Assembly: GCA_030156535.1 (NCBI GenBank)
Contig: JASGMJ010000007.1
Coordinates: 87,956 to 151,955 of the forward strand
Reading direction: 5' to 3'
DNA length: 64,000 nucleotides
Source: Candidatus Sumerlaeota bacterium
GTDB taxonomy: Bacteria; Sumerlaeota; Sumerlaeia; SLMS01; JAHLLQ01
Shown: in pieces, positions 18,598-28,498 of the stretch
How positions within the stretch are numbered: the first letter of the stretch is position 1
Layout: each line of letters opens with the position of its first letter
Notes under the pieces: model-generated
Told to the model about the DNA's origin: nothing
Database searches by the model: none
Seen by the model: the letters and a program-made list of their open reading frames with translations, nothing else
Translations under genes and position numbers: made by a program

Positions 18598-19595
18598 CAT
18601 TGGAACTGGAAGGCCGCAGGGTACTCGTCACCGGAGCGGGGGGCTTCATCGCCAGCCACCTGACCGAAGAACTCGCGCGACGCGGCGCCGTCGTGCGCGC
18701 CTTCACCCACTACAACGCACGCGCAAGCCGGGGCTGGCTCGACGGAATCGAGCCCGAGTTGGCCGAACGCATCGAGTTCGCACCAGGCGACATCACCGAC
18801 GCCCGCAGCGTCCGCGAAGCCGTCGAAGGCTGCGAGTACGTCTGGCATCTCGCCGCACTCATCGGCATTCCGTACTCCTACGCGGCGCCGATCTCCTATG
18901 TGCGGACGAACATCGACGGAACGCTCAACGTTCTCGAAGCGGCACGCGATTGCGGCGTGCGCCGCCTGATTCACACGTCGACGAGCGAAGCCTACGGCAC
19001 CGCGCTCTCCGTCCCCATTTCCGAGGACCACCCGCTGCAGGCGCAATCGCCGTACTCCGCCACAAAAATCGCGGCCGACAAACTCGCCGAATCCTACTGG
19101 TGCAGCTTCGGCGTTCCCGTTGTCATTGCCCGCCCCTTCAACACCTTTGGCCCGCGCCAGAGCGCCCGCGCCGTCATCCCCACCATCACGGCGCAACTCC
19201 TCGCCGGGCGCGGCCGCCTCGAGCTCGGCGCCCTCTCCCCCACCCGCGACCTCAACTACGTCGCGAACACGGTGGATGGCATGATCGCCTGTGCCAGCGC
19301 CCCCAACGACGCTCTCGGCACCGTCTTTAATCTCGGTTCCGGTCGAGAGATTTCCATCGCCGATCTTGCCGCGCTGCTCGTGAAGATGACGGGGGCGGAT
19401 GCGGAGATCGTCTCCGTCGACGAACGTCTCCGCCCCGAGGCCAGCGAAGTCGAACGCCTCGTCTGCGACGCCTCGCGTGCGCGGCGCCTGCTGAACTGGG
19501 AACCGCGCATCTCTCTGGAAGAGGGACTCGAACGCACCATCGAGTGGCTGCGCGCCAACATGAGTTTCTATCGGCCGGAGGATTACACGCTTTAG
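18594..19595 (+). CDS. NAD-dependent sugar-nucleotide epimerase/dehydratase (extended SDR)
   Basis: 333 residues. TGAGGFIASHL near residues 13-23 binds NAD. WHLAALIGIPYSY and the TSTSEAYG strand precede the catalytic SPYSATK (Tyr near residue 154, Lys four later). The FNTFGPRQSARAVIPTI and RDLNYV segments are those of UDP-glucose 4-epimerase, GDP-mannose dehydratase and UDP-glucuronate-modifying enzymes. It is coupled to the nucleotidyltransferase by ATGA. The exact sugar cannot be told from sequence. Confidence 0.9.
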   Translation: MTLELEGRRVLVTGAGGFIASHLTEELARRGAVVRAFTHYNARASRGWLDGIEPELAERIEFAPGDITDARSVREAVEGCEYVWHLAALIGIPYSYAAPISYVRTNIDGTLNVLEAARDCGVRRLIHTSTSEAYGTALSVPISEDHPLQAQSPYSATKIAADKLAESYWCSFGVPVVIARPFNTFGPRQSARAVIPTITAQLLAGRGRLELGALSPTRDLNYVANTVDGMIACASAPNDALGTVFNLGSGREISIADLAALLVKMTGADAEIVSVDERLRPEASEVERLVCDASRARRLLNWEPRISLEEGLERTIEWLRANMSFYRPEDYTL

Positions 19596-19659
19596 GGACG
19601 GGGCCCCACGCGGAGCCATCATCGCGCCGGTTGAGGACGACAACAAGAGGAGGGCTTCC

Positions 19660-22600
19660 ATGCTGAAGCGTTTCTTGCCGCTCGCAGTTCTCTGCTTTCT
19701 TTGTCTCGCCTGTAATGATGCAGACTCCGAAAACCGCCCCGTGCTGACGGAGGCGGCACTCATTGCCAAGCCGATTTACGATCAGAGTCCTCCGGCCGAG
19801 TGGCCCAATGATGGGATTCTTTATCCGGACGGATCACTGAACCTGACCTTCGGGGCGGCGGAGTCGCGCAAGAACCCGGGCCTGGTTATCGAACAGCTCG
19901 GAGGAATTCCTGAAGAACTCCAGCCGTACCTGAATCCCCAGGGACCTGAAGCCGTTTTCTATCCGTTCTGCGATGCAACCGAGCAGGGAGTCGGACACAT
20001 ACTGACACGCGGCTGGTACCCACTCGGTTCCATCCTCCTGTCTCAGCAAACCGATGCGAAGCCCGCCGTCGTCATCGATCCCAGCCGGTTGGGCGTGCTT
20101 CCGTATGCACGAATGGTCCCGCCTGCCGAACGAAATGCGGCGTACTGGGCCGGACACATTCGTTCGTCCGGCGAAGTCCCGCACGACGCGTTTGTTGTGA
20201 CTGGTGTCTACACGGCTGGCGGCGACGGCAGGGTGATGGCATCGGTCTTTACACTCTCCCCCGGCTCACAGGAACCCGCTGACCTTCTGGAAGCAGAGCT
20301 TGGCGCAGGCGACGACTTCCTCGGCCTTCTTCGCGGACAATGCCGGGTGGCCACCAACATCATGGATGCGCTTCTTGAACAGGAGCTTGTTCCAAAGCGA
20401 AAGGACCAGCCTGCTCCATCGGAGGAACTGCTCAAGGATCAGCTTGGCCGCGTCATGATCGCGTCGAATTCGATGCACACCTACGCGGTGCAATCGGCTG
20501 TAAACCGCGCCCTGCTGCTCGCCCGTGCCTATCCGGGAAGACAGGAACCTCTGCAGGCGGCTGCCTACGGGATGCTGGCAATGGCCGAACCGCTGTACAG
20601 TGAGACGCGGAATTTGTATGGCACCATGCTCGGGCAGGGAGAGGCACTGAGCATCATAGCGCTGGCCGAAGTTGGTCTGATCACCAAGCCGGACTCCGTG
20701 GCGCTGCGCTTCCTCCTCGGCAAAGCCATTCGCTTTTTTGCCATCCCCAGCGAGCCTTTGATCTCCGAGGGATTCAACGTCACTGATCTGCCGCCTTGCT
20801 GGCGCACATGGGTGCGCTACTCGCGATACGAGTACAACCACATCACCCCCGAGCAGGCACAGGTCCTTCCGATGTGGATTGTCCTGTCGAGCTTTACCGA
20901 CGACCTCTGGTTCCTGGGACAATCCGCCATCCATGAGATGGCCCGGGGAGCGCTCATGAAGCGAAAGGACACCGACATGATGCCGGTGCTGATCGCCCTG
21001 AATGCGGGGTGGCTGGAGGGCGACAAGTTCACAAATCTCGTTTTTAACGCGAACGAAACACAGTACGAGGACTTGGAGAACTATCTGGCGCTCGCCGTGA
21101 CCATGGGAGGAGCGAGCAGCAAGTACAAGCGGCTGCGCGAGGAAGTGATTCGTGACATCGCTGCAGTCAGCGGCGAGCAACGCCTCGGTCCGATTCTCGA
21201 TGCCGCGGAAGCCGGAGATTACTTCGCCGTGCGCAAGGAACTCGTTGCCTGGCGCGAAGCATGGATACTCGACGATTCAAGCGGCCTCGTCACAGGAGCC
21301 GTTCGCTGGAGCCACCTCGAAAACCCACACTCTTCGACCTATCGTCTTCTCGGAATCGCGCGCACCCTCGACGACTCCAGCCGCTATGACGAGACCCAGA
21401 TGACGGCCAGCACCGGTTTTCAGGGGATCGAGTTCACTCCGTGGAGAAGGTTTCAGTTCGCGCGCGACCGGCTCCCCCTCGGAATCACGCTTTTTGCCGA
21501 CTTCCTGAAAACCGAATTTGGAAGCCAGGCGATGCTGAAGGACCTCCTGGTGAAGGCCGGGCCGTTCATCCAGGAAGGGCCGCTCTATGCACTGTGCCAG
21601 TGGAGGGCGGTGGCAGAGTATCCGGGCCTCATGCCGGAAGGCTACGATGATGTGAAGTTCATGGCGGAGCTGAACGCTCAGTTACCACAGGACGTGCGCT
21701 TCCTGCGCGAACTGGCCGAAGCCCACTACGTTCAGCACCGCTACACGGAGTGCGTTCCGATCTTCCAAGAGGCCAGCCGTCAGAATCGCTTCAATCCCTA
21801 CTTTCGCCGTGATCTTGCCTTGTTCTTTCGCGACCATGGGTGTGCGTCCCTGACCATCCGCTACTACGAGGACTTTGTCTCCCGGGTGCCAACACGCTAC
21901 GACATCCGCAACGACATGAACTGGTTGAAGGCCCAGATGGGAAGCACGGAGGATTTCACCGCCCAGTTCCGCGAACCGGTGGACCGCCTGCCCGGCAACA
22001 ACCGCTTCTGGATCGACCTTATCAACTATCAGGCTCTCATGCTGAAGGATTACGATGCTGCCGCGGAGACGGCCGAGGAAGCCGTCCGCTGGATGGGCTT
22101 GGATGCAGAACGACTCCGCGTCATGATCGAAATCAAACGCGGAGACAAAGAGAAGGCACGCGAAATCCTCGCCGAGACTACGAAACCAAATGCCCGAGGC
22201 TCACTCGCCCGGATGAGTTACTACATCAACAAGGCACGAAATTACATGGAACTCGGCGACATGGACAAGGCACGAAAGTACGGCAGAATGGGCGAACAGG
22301 AAGAGCCCCATGCCTATATGACGATGCGATTTTTCTCCGAGTTCACTCTGAAGAATAGAGACTGGGAAGGGTGCGAAGAGTGGATGACACTCATCAATCA
22401 GCGCTATGGACTGACACCTGCTGACATGGCGATCTGGGCAAAGAAGGCCTGGGGAATGGGAGATCGGGAAGCGGCCGTCACCTATCTGGAAAGGCTGCTG
22501 GAGGAAGACCCAAACCGCATGGCGCTCGTGCCGCCACTGATGGAGTTCTACGCTGAGCGTGGCGAGAAGGAGAGAGCGGAAGCCTTGATGCAACACGCGC

Positions 22601-22797
22601 TCAACGCACAGACACGGCATCCCGGCCATTTGGAGAAGACACTGAGTGCTTACGTGGAACTCTTCCCCGAGCGTGCCGAAGAGATCCGCGCTTCATTGCC
22701 GGGAGCCTTGAAGGGTCCGGAGACACTTGAGGAAATCGCCGGCATCAGGTTCTCGTCGACACCGATACTCCCGCGAGCAGCGGGCGGAGGTTCATAA
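19660..22797 (+). CDS. Large lipoprotein with TPR-like C-terminal half, unknown function
   Basis: 1045 residues. The signal peptide ends in LCLAC (C18), so it should be lipidated. No known domain is recognised in the first half. Residues from about 680 show helix pairs with TPR-like spacing (ELAEAHYVQHRYTECVPIFQEA, LMLKDYDAAAETAEEAVRW, WGMGDREAAVTYLERLLEED). It could be a scaffold or an inactive member of a transglutaminase/peptidase-adjacent group, but that is speculation. GAGGAGGG lies before the ATG. Its stop abuts the stop of the next, convergent gene with no spacer. Confidence 0.7.
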   Translation: MLKRFLPLAVLCFLCLACNDADSENRPVLTEAALIAKPIYDQSPPAEWPNDGILYPDGSLNLTFGAAESRKNPGLVIEQLGGIPEELQPYLNPQGPEAVFYPFCDATEQGVGHILTRGWYPLGSILLSQQTDAKPAVVIDPSRLGVLPYARMVPPAERNAAYWAGHIRSSGEVPHDAFVVTGVYTAGGDGRVMASVFTLSPGSQEPADLLEAELGAGDDFLGLLRGQCRVATNIMDALLEQELVPKRKDQPAPSEELLKDQLGRVMIASNSMHTYAVQSAVNRALLLARAYPGRQEPLQAAAYGMLAMAEPLYSETRNLYGTMLGQGEALSIIALAEVGLITKPDSVALRFLLGKAIRFFAIPSEPLISEGFNVTDLPPCWRTWVRYSRYEYNHITPEQAQVLPMWIVLSSFTDDLWFLGQSAIHEMARGALMKRKDTDMMPVLIALNAGWLEGDKFTNLVFNANETQYEDLENYLALAVTMGGASSKYKRLREEVIRDIAAVSGEQRLGPILDAAEAGDYFAVRKELVAWREAWILDDSSGLVTGAVRWSHLENPHSSTYRLLGIARTLDDSSRYDETQMTASTGFQGIEFTPWRRFQFARDRLPLGITLFADFLKTEFGSQAMLKDLLVKAGPFIQEGPLYALCQWRAVAEYPGLMPEGYDDVKFMAELNAQLPQDVRFLRELAEAHYVQHRYTECVPIFQEASRQNRFNPYFRRDLALFFRDHGCASLTIRYYEDFVSRVPTRYDIRNDMNWLKAQMGSTEDFTAQFREPVDRLPGNNRFWIDLINYQALMLKDYDAAAETAEEAVRWMGLDAERLRVMIEIKRGDKEKAREILAETTKPNARGSLARMSYYINKARNYMELGDMDKARKYGRMGEQEEPHAYMTMRFFSEFTLKNRDWEGCEEWMTLINQRYGLTPADMAIWAKKAWGMGDREAAVTYLERLLEEDPNRMALVPPLMEFYAERGEKERAEALMQHALNAQTRHPGHLEKTLSAYVELFPERAEEIRASLPGALKGPETLEEIAGIRFSSTPILPRAAGGGS

Positions 22798-24165
22798 TCA
22801 GTTGGTGGTTTCGCGCAGGCTCACGGCATCGACGTAGAAGTACGCGTTGGTGCCGCCTGTCGTGCCCGTGTGGCCGCACCGGGCGAAGAGCGTGATCGCG
22901 CTCCCCGTGGCTGTGACGCTGGTTTGGCAGGGTTGCCAGACGTTGTCGGTGGTGCCGGTGATGTCCGTGTAAACAACGGAACCGGCCGACGGATTCGTCC
23001 CGCCATCAAGGTCGTACCCGAAGCGAACGAATGTCCCGGCCAGCGTGGACTGGCGCTTGATCTGCGCGCTGATTGTGTATGTCTTGCCGGGTTCGACGGC
23101 AACGGTCTGGAAAATGCCGGCATCGACGGGAGACGTGTCGCCCCGTGCGAAGTACTGCGAATGGGCACCGTCGAAATGATTGATCGACGCGCGGCCGAAC
23201 GTCATCGCGGCGGAGCCGGGAGCGGTCCAGGACGTCCACGATTCCGCGACACCGCCGGTGTACGTTCCCTCGAAACTGCCGTTCGCGACCAGATTGTCGC
23301 CGGGGTCAATGGGGTACGGATTCGGAATCGGGTAGCGCGAGAACGTGTTGGCGCCCTCGTCCGTGAGCAGCGGCGCGAGCACGGGATCGGCAAGCACCTG
23401 CGCGACCGTCATCACCTGGCCATCGACAATCAGTTCGTTCTCGATCAATCGGATGCCGTGGCTGTAATCCTCGTAGGTGGACTCGTGAATGGTGGAAAGC
23501 GGCTGGATGTAGGAATCGGTGCGCGTCGGCGTCGCCAACGGATTGGAATTGTAGAACCAGCCAACGATGGCAACGCGCGCGGGGGAAGGACGCGTGGGAA
23601 CGATGGGCGTGAGGACGACGTCCTTCTTGATGCCGTCAATGAGGAGGCCAAGGGGCTGGCCGGCGCGCTTGGATTCAATGGAATCGTTGTTGAGCTTGAA
23701 AACAGGGACGGAGTCGATGTCGTAGGTCGAAGGGTTGAAGGTGCTGGGCGTCAGACGCAGGTCCGAGTTCACGTGCAGATCGATCACGATTTTGCGCGTG
23801 GGGAGCGAGCATCCCGCGATGTCGGCGATCTGCTGGCCCAGGGGCGCTGACATCGGCATGCGGAAGAAGTCGGCATCCGAGCCGATCGCCATATAATCAA
23901 CGGTGGCATGATAGGTGGCGGTGTGCGTGCCGTGGGTAACGGTGATGGGCTTGAGCGTGCGCAGGAAATCAGGGACATTGCCGCGGGCGATCTGGTTGAC
24001 GACCTCCTGCTCGCGCTCGGTCTCGGTCATGTTGAGGATGCGGTTGTAGAACTCCGTCCCCGAGATGGCGGCGGCGGGGCGCGGCGGCAGGTCCAGCTTG
24101 CCGTTGGGAAAGGCGGTGGGCTCGCCAACGAGCCAGAGGGAAAGGAGAACGGGGAGAGAGAACAA
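22798..24165 (-). CDS. Secreted protein with C-terminal jelly-roll (CBM-like) domain
   Basis: 455 residues, read from a TTG with GAGG upstream. The hydrophobic start is followed by an Ala/Pro stretch, suggesting export. The central 250 residues are of an unrecognised type, with YHATVDYMAIGSDADFFRMP, FYNSNPL and EDYSHGIRLIE; the latter may be a hydrolase-like core. The C-terminus (from about residue 290) starts NLVANGSFEGTYTGG and ends YVDAVSLRET, the usual boundaries of CBM4/9-like galactose-binding beta-sandwiches. It may act on surface or environmental glycans; the catalytic role is unknown. Confidence 0.7.
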   Translation of the reverse strand: MFSLPVLLSLWLVGEPTAFPNGKLDLPPRPAAAISGTEFYNRILNMTETEREQEVVNQIARGNVPDFLRTLKPITVTHGTHTATYHATVDYMAIGSDADFFRMPMSAPLGQQIADIAGCSLPTRKIVIDLHVNSDLRLTPSTFNPSTYDIDSVPVFKLNNDSIESKRAGQPLGLLIDGIKKDVVLTPIVPTRPSPARVAIVGWFYNSNPLATPTRTDSYIQPLSTIHESTYEDYSHGIRLIENELIVDGQVMTVAQVLADPVLAPLLTDEGANTFSRYPIPNPYPIDPGDNLVANGSFEGTYTGGVAESWTSWTAPGSAAMTFGRASINHFDGAHSQYFARGDTSPVDAGIFQTVAVEPGKTYTISAQIKRQSTLAGTFVRFGYDLDGGTNPSAGSVVYTDITGTTDNVWQPCQTSVTATGSAITLFARCGHTGTTGGTNAYFYVDAVSLRETTN

Positions 24166-24359
24166 GGGGAAGACCTCAGGCGAAAATCAAACGGCAGCCC
24201 TTCGCGGCATTTCGAATTCCAAGTGGATGAGAAGACTCAGCAGGTCATTGGAATCGATCTTTCGGCCGGAAGTCCCCTGCAGGATTTGCAGCACGGTTTT
24301 TTCGTGCTTGTCCATCCGGCCTTGTTTTCCGTACCTGTCATTTGCTAGCCGACGACAGA

Positions 24360-24371
24360 TTGTCATGACAA
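24360..24371. promoter_or_regulatory. 12-bp palindrome TTGTCATGACAA in a divergent promoter region
   Basis: A perfect palindrome lies 70 bases before the ATG at 24442 and 194 bases before the TTG at 24165. It is a plausible operator for a dimeric repressor, but no regulator is nearby. A short hairpin (agcacg with cgtgct around T-rich bases) is a further 70 bases to the left. A single 12-base palindrome can arise by chance. Confidence 0.25.
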
Positions 24372-24441
24372 GGGTTTCGTAGGACTGACACGTTGCCGTT
24401 TGCGCGAGCTTCCAGCCGCATTCTGTTCAGGGAGGCACACG

Positions 24442-24987
24442 ATGATCGAACGCGAAACCCAGGATTCCTGGGGCTCCGGACACTCTGCCTTCCAGAAGGC
24501 CGGTGCCGGGCTGGGGCTGTTGGTCATCGTGATCGGGCTGGTTCTCGTTCTGGTGCTCTTTTTCAAGGTGCTCGGGTATCTCAACGATCCGGCGTCCTTC
24601 AAGGAGACGTTGGACGGATGGGAAGCCGTGCTGAAGGGGGACGGCAAGGACGCCGGCAAGATCCGGGTCGAGTTCGGCGAGCCGCAGAGCGGCGCCATCC
24701 CCACGAATCAGACGCAGCCGTTCGACATGCCGTTCGAGAGTCTGACCATTCCGCTGAATCTCTACCGCCCGGGAGCGGCGGTGCTGGTGCTGCTGATACT
24801 GGGACTACTGGCCCGTCTCGCCATTGGGATCATGAAGGGCGGCGGGCATCTGGTGCAGCTCGCGAATCCCTGGAAGCAGATGTTCGAGCATGCCGTGCGC
24901 GACTTCGCCCGCTATCGCACGGGACGCGCAAGAAGGCCGAGGTGGGAGGGCGACTCCATTCCAGACGAGCCGCCCCCCGGCGCGTAG
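24442..24987 (+). CDS. Small two-helix membrane protein, unknown function
   Basis: 181 residues, ATG preceded by GGAGGCACACG. Membrane segments are at about 22-46 and 110-131. The 60-residue loop between them contains a Lys/Asp-rich part and IRVEFGEPQSGAIPTN. The tail is Arg-rich with a Pro-rich end. The topology predicts cytoplasmic termini and a periplasmic loop. No family is recognised. It converges directly on the FAD/Fe-S gene (no gap). Confidence 0.7.
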   Translation: MIERETQDSWGSGHSAFQKAGAGLGLLVIVIGLVLVLVLFFKVLGYLNDPASFKETLDGWEAVLKGDGKDAGKIRVEFGEPQSGAIPTNQTQPFDMPFESLTIPLNLYRPGAAVLVLLILGLLARLAIGIMKGGGHLVQLANPWKQMFEHAVRDFARYRTGRARRPRWEGDSIPDEPPPGA

Positions 24988-27918
24988 TTATTTCTTCTCG
25001 TCGTCGCCGAACATCGCGCGCCCCAGCGCCTCGATGACGTGTACGGCCTTGCGCCCCGCGAAGTCGTTGACCTGATGGCGGCAACTGAACCCGTTCGCGA
25101 TGAGCACGGTGTCGGGTCCCTCCTTGCGAATTGCGGGAAGCAACCGGCTCTCGGCGATCTTCTTTGACAATTCGAAGTGCTCCTGCTCGTAGCCGAACGA
25201 CCCGGCCATTCCGCAGCAGCCCGAATCGACTTCCGCGACTTCCGGCGCCTTCCCATTGCCAGCGGCGGCGAGCAGCGTCTTGCCCGATGCCGTTCCGAAC
25301 AGTGCCTTCTGGTGGCAGTGCCCGTGAACGAGGTAGCGTTTGGCGGGAGCAGCGAACTCGGGCAGTTCGAAAACGCCTGCGGCGAACTCGGCGGCGAGGA
25401 ACTCCTCGACGGGACGGGCGACGGCCGCGACGGCGCGCGCCGCTTCGACGTTCTCGACGAGATCGGGCAGATCGTCCGTCAGGCTGGAGACGCAGCTCGG
25501 TTCGATGCCCAGAATCGGCGTGCCCTTCTCCGCATGGGGGCGAAGGATCTCGATGGTGCGGGCGCCGTCGCGTTTGGCTTCGCCCAGAAAGCCCTTCGAG
25601 ATGCGCGTGCGTTGGCAGCAGGCGCCGCCGACGAGCGTCACTTTGTAGCCGAGCTTTTCGAGCAGGCGCACTGCATAGCGCCCCGGCGCGGTTTCGTGAT
25701 AGTTGGCCCAGCAATCGGCGAAGAGCACGACCTCGCGCCCCTCGGCGTTCTTTGCGGCGCGCGGCTTGGCGAACCATGCCTCCAGCGTCTCGGTGGCAAA
25801 GGCGGGCACGTTGCGATCCTTCGCGATGCCCATGAAGCCGAGGATCGTGCGGCGCAGCGGCGTAATGCCCATGACGGCATTGGCAACGGGGGCGAGCATT
25901 CCGCTCATGCGACGGCCCGTCACGGGAGCGTCGGCAAAGGAGCGCTCGCGCATCGTCGTGCCATGCACGTCGTGATAGTGGGCCAGGTGCTCGCTCTTCA
26001 TGCGGGCCATGTCCACGTTGCTGGGGCATTCACTCTTGCACGCCTTGCATTCGAGGCAAAGGTCGAGCACCTCGTGGACGCGCTTGTGCGTGATGCCGTC
26101 AGCGCCAAAGCGTCCGCTCATCGCGAGGCGCAACGCGTTGGCGCGGCCGCGCGTCGTGTCTTCCTCGTCGCGCGTGGCCATGTAGGAGGGGCACATCGTG
26201 CCGCTCAGCGTCTTGCGGCAGGCCCCGACGCCGTTGCACATTTCGACGGCGGGAGCAAAGCCGCCGAAGTCGTTGAAGCGGAAATGCGTTTGCGGGAGCG
26301 AGACCTTGTACTTCGTGCCGTAACGCAGGTTCTCGTTCACGGGCGGCGCATCGACAATGCGGTTGGGATTGAGCAGCGAAGTCGGGTCCCAGGCGCGTTT
26401 GACGTCGAGGAAGACCTGGTACATTTCCTCGCCCCAGAACTCGCGGTTCTGGGCGCCGCGTGCCACGCCGTCGCCGTGCTCGCCGCTCCACGATCCGCCG
26501 TAGGATTTGCAGAGCTGCATGGCGCGGCGCGAGATGTCGGCCATCGCCTGCATGCCCTTTTCGGACTTCAGGTTCAGCGCGGGCTTGATGTGCAGCACGC
26601 CGACGCTGGCGTGCCCATAGATCACGGTGTCGAGGCCGTGGGACTTGGCGACTTCGAGCACCTGGCGCGTGTAGTCGGCAAGATGCTCGACGGGAACGCA
26701 GGCGTCCTCGATCCAGGAGACGGGCTTGGTGTCGCCGGGAACGCTGAGGGAAACGCCGAGCCCCTTGCGGCGGAGTTCGAGCAGTTCGAAGCACTTCTCG
26801 TCGGTGTCGAGCATCGCAAAGGCGTAGCCCTGGCCCTTTGCCTGCATTTCCGCGCGCACTTTTTCGAGCCGGCGCACGCATTCCTCCGGCGTCTCACCGT
26901 CCATTTCGATGGAGAGGATGAGTTCGGGCGTTCCCTCGATGAAGAAGCAATGTCCTCGGGTTGAGGGATTCTTCTGGGACAGACGGATCATGGCGCCGTC
27001 GAGAACCTCGACGGAAAGCGGGTCGTGTTCGAGAATGCTCGGCACGGTGCGCAGACCGTCGATCAGGTCAGCGAAATGCACGGCCATCATGCGCACGTGC
27101 TTGGGCGCTTCGACGAGGCGGACCTTGGCTTCGAGCAGAATGGCGAGAGTGCCCTCGCTGCCGCAGAGGAACGTCGCGAGATTCCACGGGCCATCGGGCG
27201 GAAAGACGTCGAGCGAGTAGCCTCCGACGCGGCGCAGGACCTTTGGGAAACGTTCATCGATCAGGGCGCGGTTCTTGTCGATGAGGCCTGCCATCGCGCG
27301 CCAGAGTTTGCCTTCCTCGGTGTCGCCCTGCATGAGTTCGTCGATTTCGGCGCGGGTGCGGGGCTTGCAGTCGATGATGGCGCCATTGGCCAGCATCGCG
27401 CGGCATTCAAGGACGTGTTCGAGCGTGCGGCCATAGCGGATGCTGCGCATTCCGCTGCTGTTGTTGCCGATCATGCCGCCGACGTTCGCACGGTTGCTCG
27501 TGGAGGTTTCGGGGGCGAACTCCACGCCGTGGGGCTTGAGGAAGGCGTTCAGTTCATCGCGGACGATTCCGGGCTGTACGCGCACCCAGCCTTCCTCCAC
27601 ATTGAGCTCGAGCACCTTGTTGAGATGCTTGGAGACGTCGAGAATCACGGCTTCGTTGCACGTCTGGGCGGCGAGACTGGTGCCGCCGCCACGCGGCGTG
27701 ACAGGCACCTTGTGCTCGCGGGCAAAGCGGAGAACCTCGGCGATGTCCTCTTCGCTCTCGGGCACGACGATGCCGATTGGCATAAACTCCCAGACACTGG
27801 CGTCGCTGGCGTACAGGCCGCGCGAGACCAGATCGGTCATGGCCTTCTCGCCAAACGTGCGGCGCAACTCCTCGCGCACCCGCTGGTGGCGATCCTGATC
27901 CTGTGCTGTGCTCATCAT
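24988..27918 (-). CDS. FAD-linked oxidoreductase fused to Fe-S and CCG domains (D-lactate/glycolate dehydrogenase type)
   Basis: 976 residues. Order: PCMH-type FAD-binding domain (VTPRGGGTSLAAQ, NSSGMRSIRYGRT); FAD-oxidase C-terminal domain (WIEDACVPVEHL, YGHASVGVLHIKP, SWSGEHGDG); ferredoxin-like region with CNGVGACRK...MCP (about 559) and CLECKACKSECP (about 618); two Cys-rich heterodisulfide reductase-type motifs (GGACCQRT about 766, DSGCCGMAG about 898). Such proteins oxidise D-2-hydroxy acids (D-lactate, glycolate) and pass electrons to quinone. The start is one of two adjacent ATGs after GGGGAAG. The frame stays open upstream by chance. Confidence 0.92.
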   Translation of the reverse strand: MMSTAQDQDRHQRVREELRRTFGEKAMTDLVSRGLYASDASVWEFMPIGIVVPESEEDIAEVLRFAREHKVPVTPRGGGTSLAAQTCNEAVILDVSKHLNKVLELNVEEGWVRVQPGIVRDELNAFLKPHGVEFAPETSTSNRANVGGMIGNNSSGMRSIRYGRTLEHVLECRAMLANGAIIDCKPRTRAEIDELMQGDTEEGKLWRAMAGLIDKNRALIDERFPKVLRRVGGYSLDVFPPDGPWNLATFLCGSEGTLAILLEAKVRLVEAPKHVRMMAVHFADLIDGLRTVPSILEHDPLSVEVLDGAMIRLSQKNPSTRGHCFFIEGTPELILSIEMDGETPEECVRRLEKVRAEMQAKGQGYAFAMLDTDEKCFELLELRRKGLGVSLSVPGDTKPVSWIEDACVPVEHLADYTRQVLEVAKSHGLDTVIYGHASVGVLHIKPALNLKSEKGMQAMADISRRAMQLCKSYGGSWSGEHGDGVARGAQNREFWGEEMYQVFLDVKRAWDPTSLLNPNRIVDAPPVNENLRYGTKYKVSLPQTHFRFNDFGGFAPAVEMCNGVGACRKTLSGTMCPSYMATRDEEDTTRGRANALRLAMSGRFGADGITHKRVHEVLDLCLECKACKSECPSNVDMARMKSEHLAHYHDVHGTTMRERSFADAPVTGRRMSGMLAPVANAVMGITPLRRTILGFMGIAKDRNVPAFATETLEAWFAKPRAAKNAEGREVVLFADCWANYHETAPGRYAVRLLEKLGYKVTLVGGACCQRTRISKGFLGEAKRDGARTIEILRPHAEKGTPILGIEPSCVSSLTDDLPDLVENVEAARAVAAVARPVEEFLAAEFAAGVFELPEFAAPAKRYLVHGHCHQKALFGTASGKTLLAAAGNGKAPEVAEVDSGCCGMAGSFGYEQEHFELSKKIAESRLLPAIRKEGPDTVLIANGFSCRHQVNDFAGRKAVHVIEALGRAMFGDDEKK

Positions 27919-28173
27919 TCTTCCCCGGCTGGCTGCAACTTCCACCCTCTTCCACGAGAGGCGCCGGAAGCTGCCACCCCTGAGGTGCGGGCGGCAACGG
28001 AAACGGAACTCTTCCCGGGCCGATTCCTGAGGGTGGGGGGTGAGAGATCGAATTCCGGGGCGTGCGGCTTCTCTGAGCGTCCCGGGCGGGTCTCCGAGGG
28101 CCGCATCTTCTTGACAGTCTTCCCGTTGTGCCTCTTCGCTTCGAGTAATCTGCGCGCGAGTCGGTCCGAACTC

Positions 28174-28482
28174 ATGAAAAATCTCCGCTTGGTCCTGTGG
28201 CTCGGTTTCTTCGTTGCCTGCGCCATCGGTGCTTTTTTCCTGCATTTTGTTCCCTCCCGCCAGCGTATCGTGGAGGCGCGGCGCAGTTTTGCCGATGCCC
28301 AGAGCGAACTGCAGAAGACGACCGCCGACTTGAAAGAGCTGGAAACGCGGTTGTTCAACTTGCAGACGAACGTCGACGCAGTTGAATTGGGGGCGCGGGC
28401 GGAATACCGCCTTATCCGGCCAGGCGAACGGCTGGAGCTCATCACCTGGCGGGACGCGGACCAAGTTCCTCCCGCCCTTTGA
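28174..28482 (+). CDS. FtsB/DivIC-like septum protein
   Basis: 102 residues. A single membrane helix (about 5-25) with a short basic N-terminus is followed by a coiled coil (about 30-68, QSELQKTTADLKELETRLFN). A short conserved end, VELGARAEYRLIRPGERLEL, resembles the YIExxAR...ypGE box of FtsB/DivIC. In the divisome FtsB bridges FtsL and FtsQ. The neighbour is argJ rather than eno or division genes, so the name is by fold and motif only. Confidence 0.72.
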   Translation: MKNLRLVLWLGFFVACAIGAFFLHFVPSRQRIVEARRSFADAQSELQKTTADLKELETRLFNLQTNVDAVELGARAEYRLIRPGERLELITWRDADQVPPAL

Positions 28483-28498
28483 GGGAATCGCGACGCTC

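Noticed and set aside
25177..26964. 595-codon open frame antisense to the FAD/Fe-S gene
   Set aside because: The FAD/Fe-S gene has all its catalytic motifs; the antisense frame is a codon-position artefact.
28111..28151. TTGACA followed by TAATCT upstream of the ftsB-like gene
   Set aside because: The spacing of 29 bases is too long for a sigma-70 promoter, and no -10 box is found at 16-18 bases.
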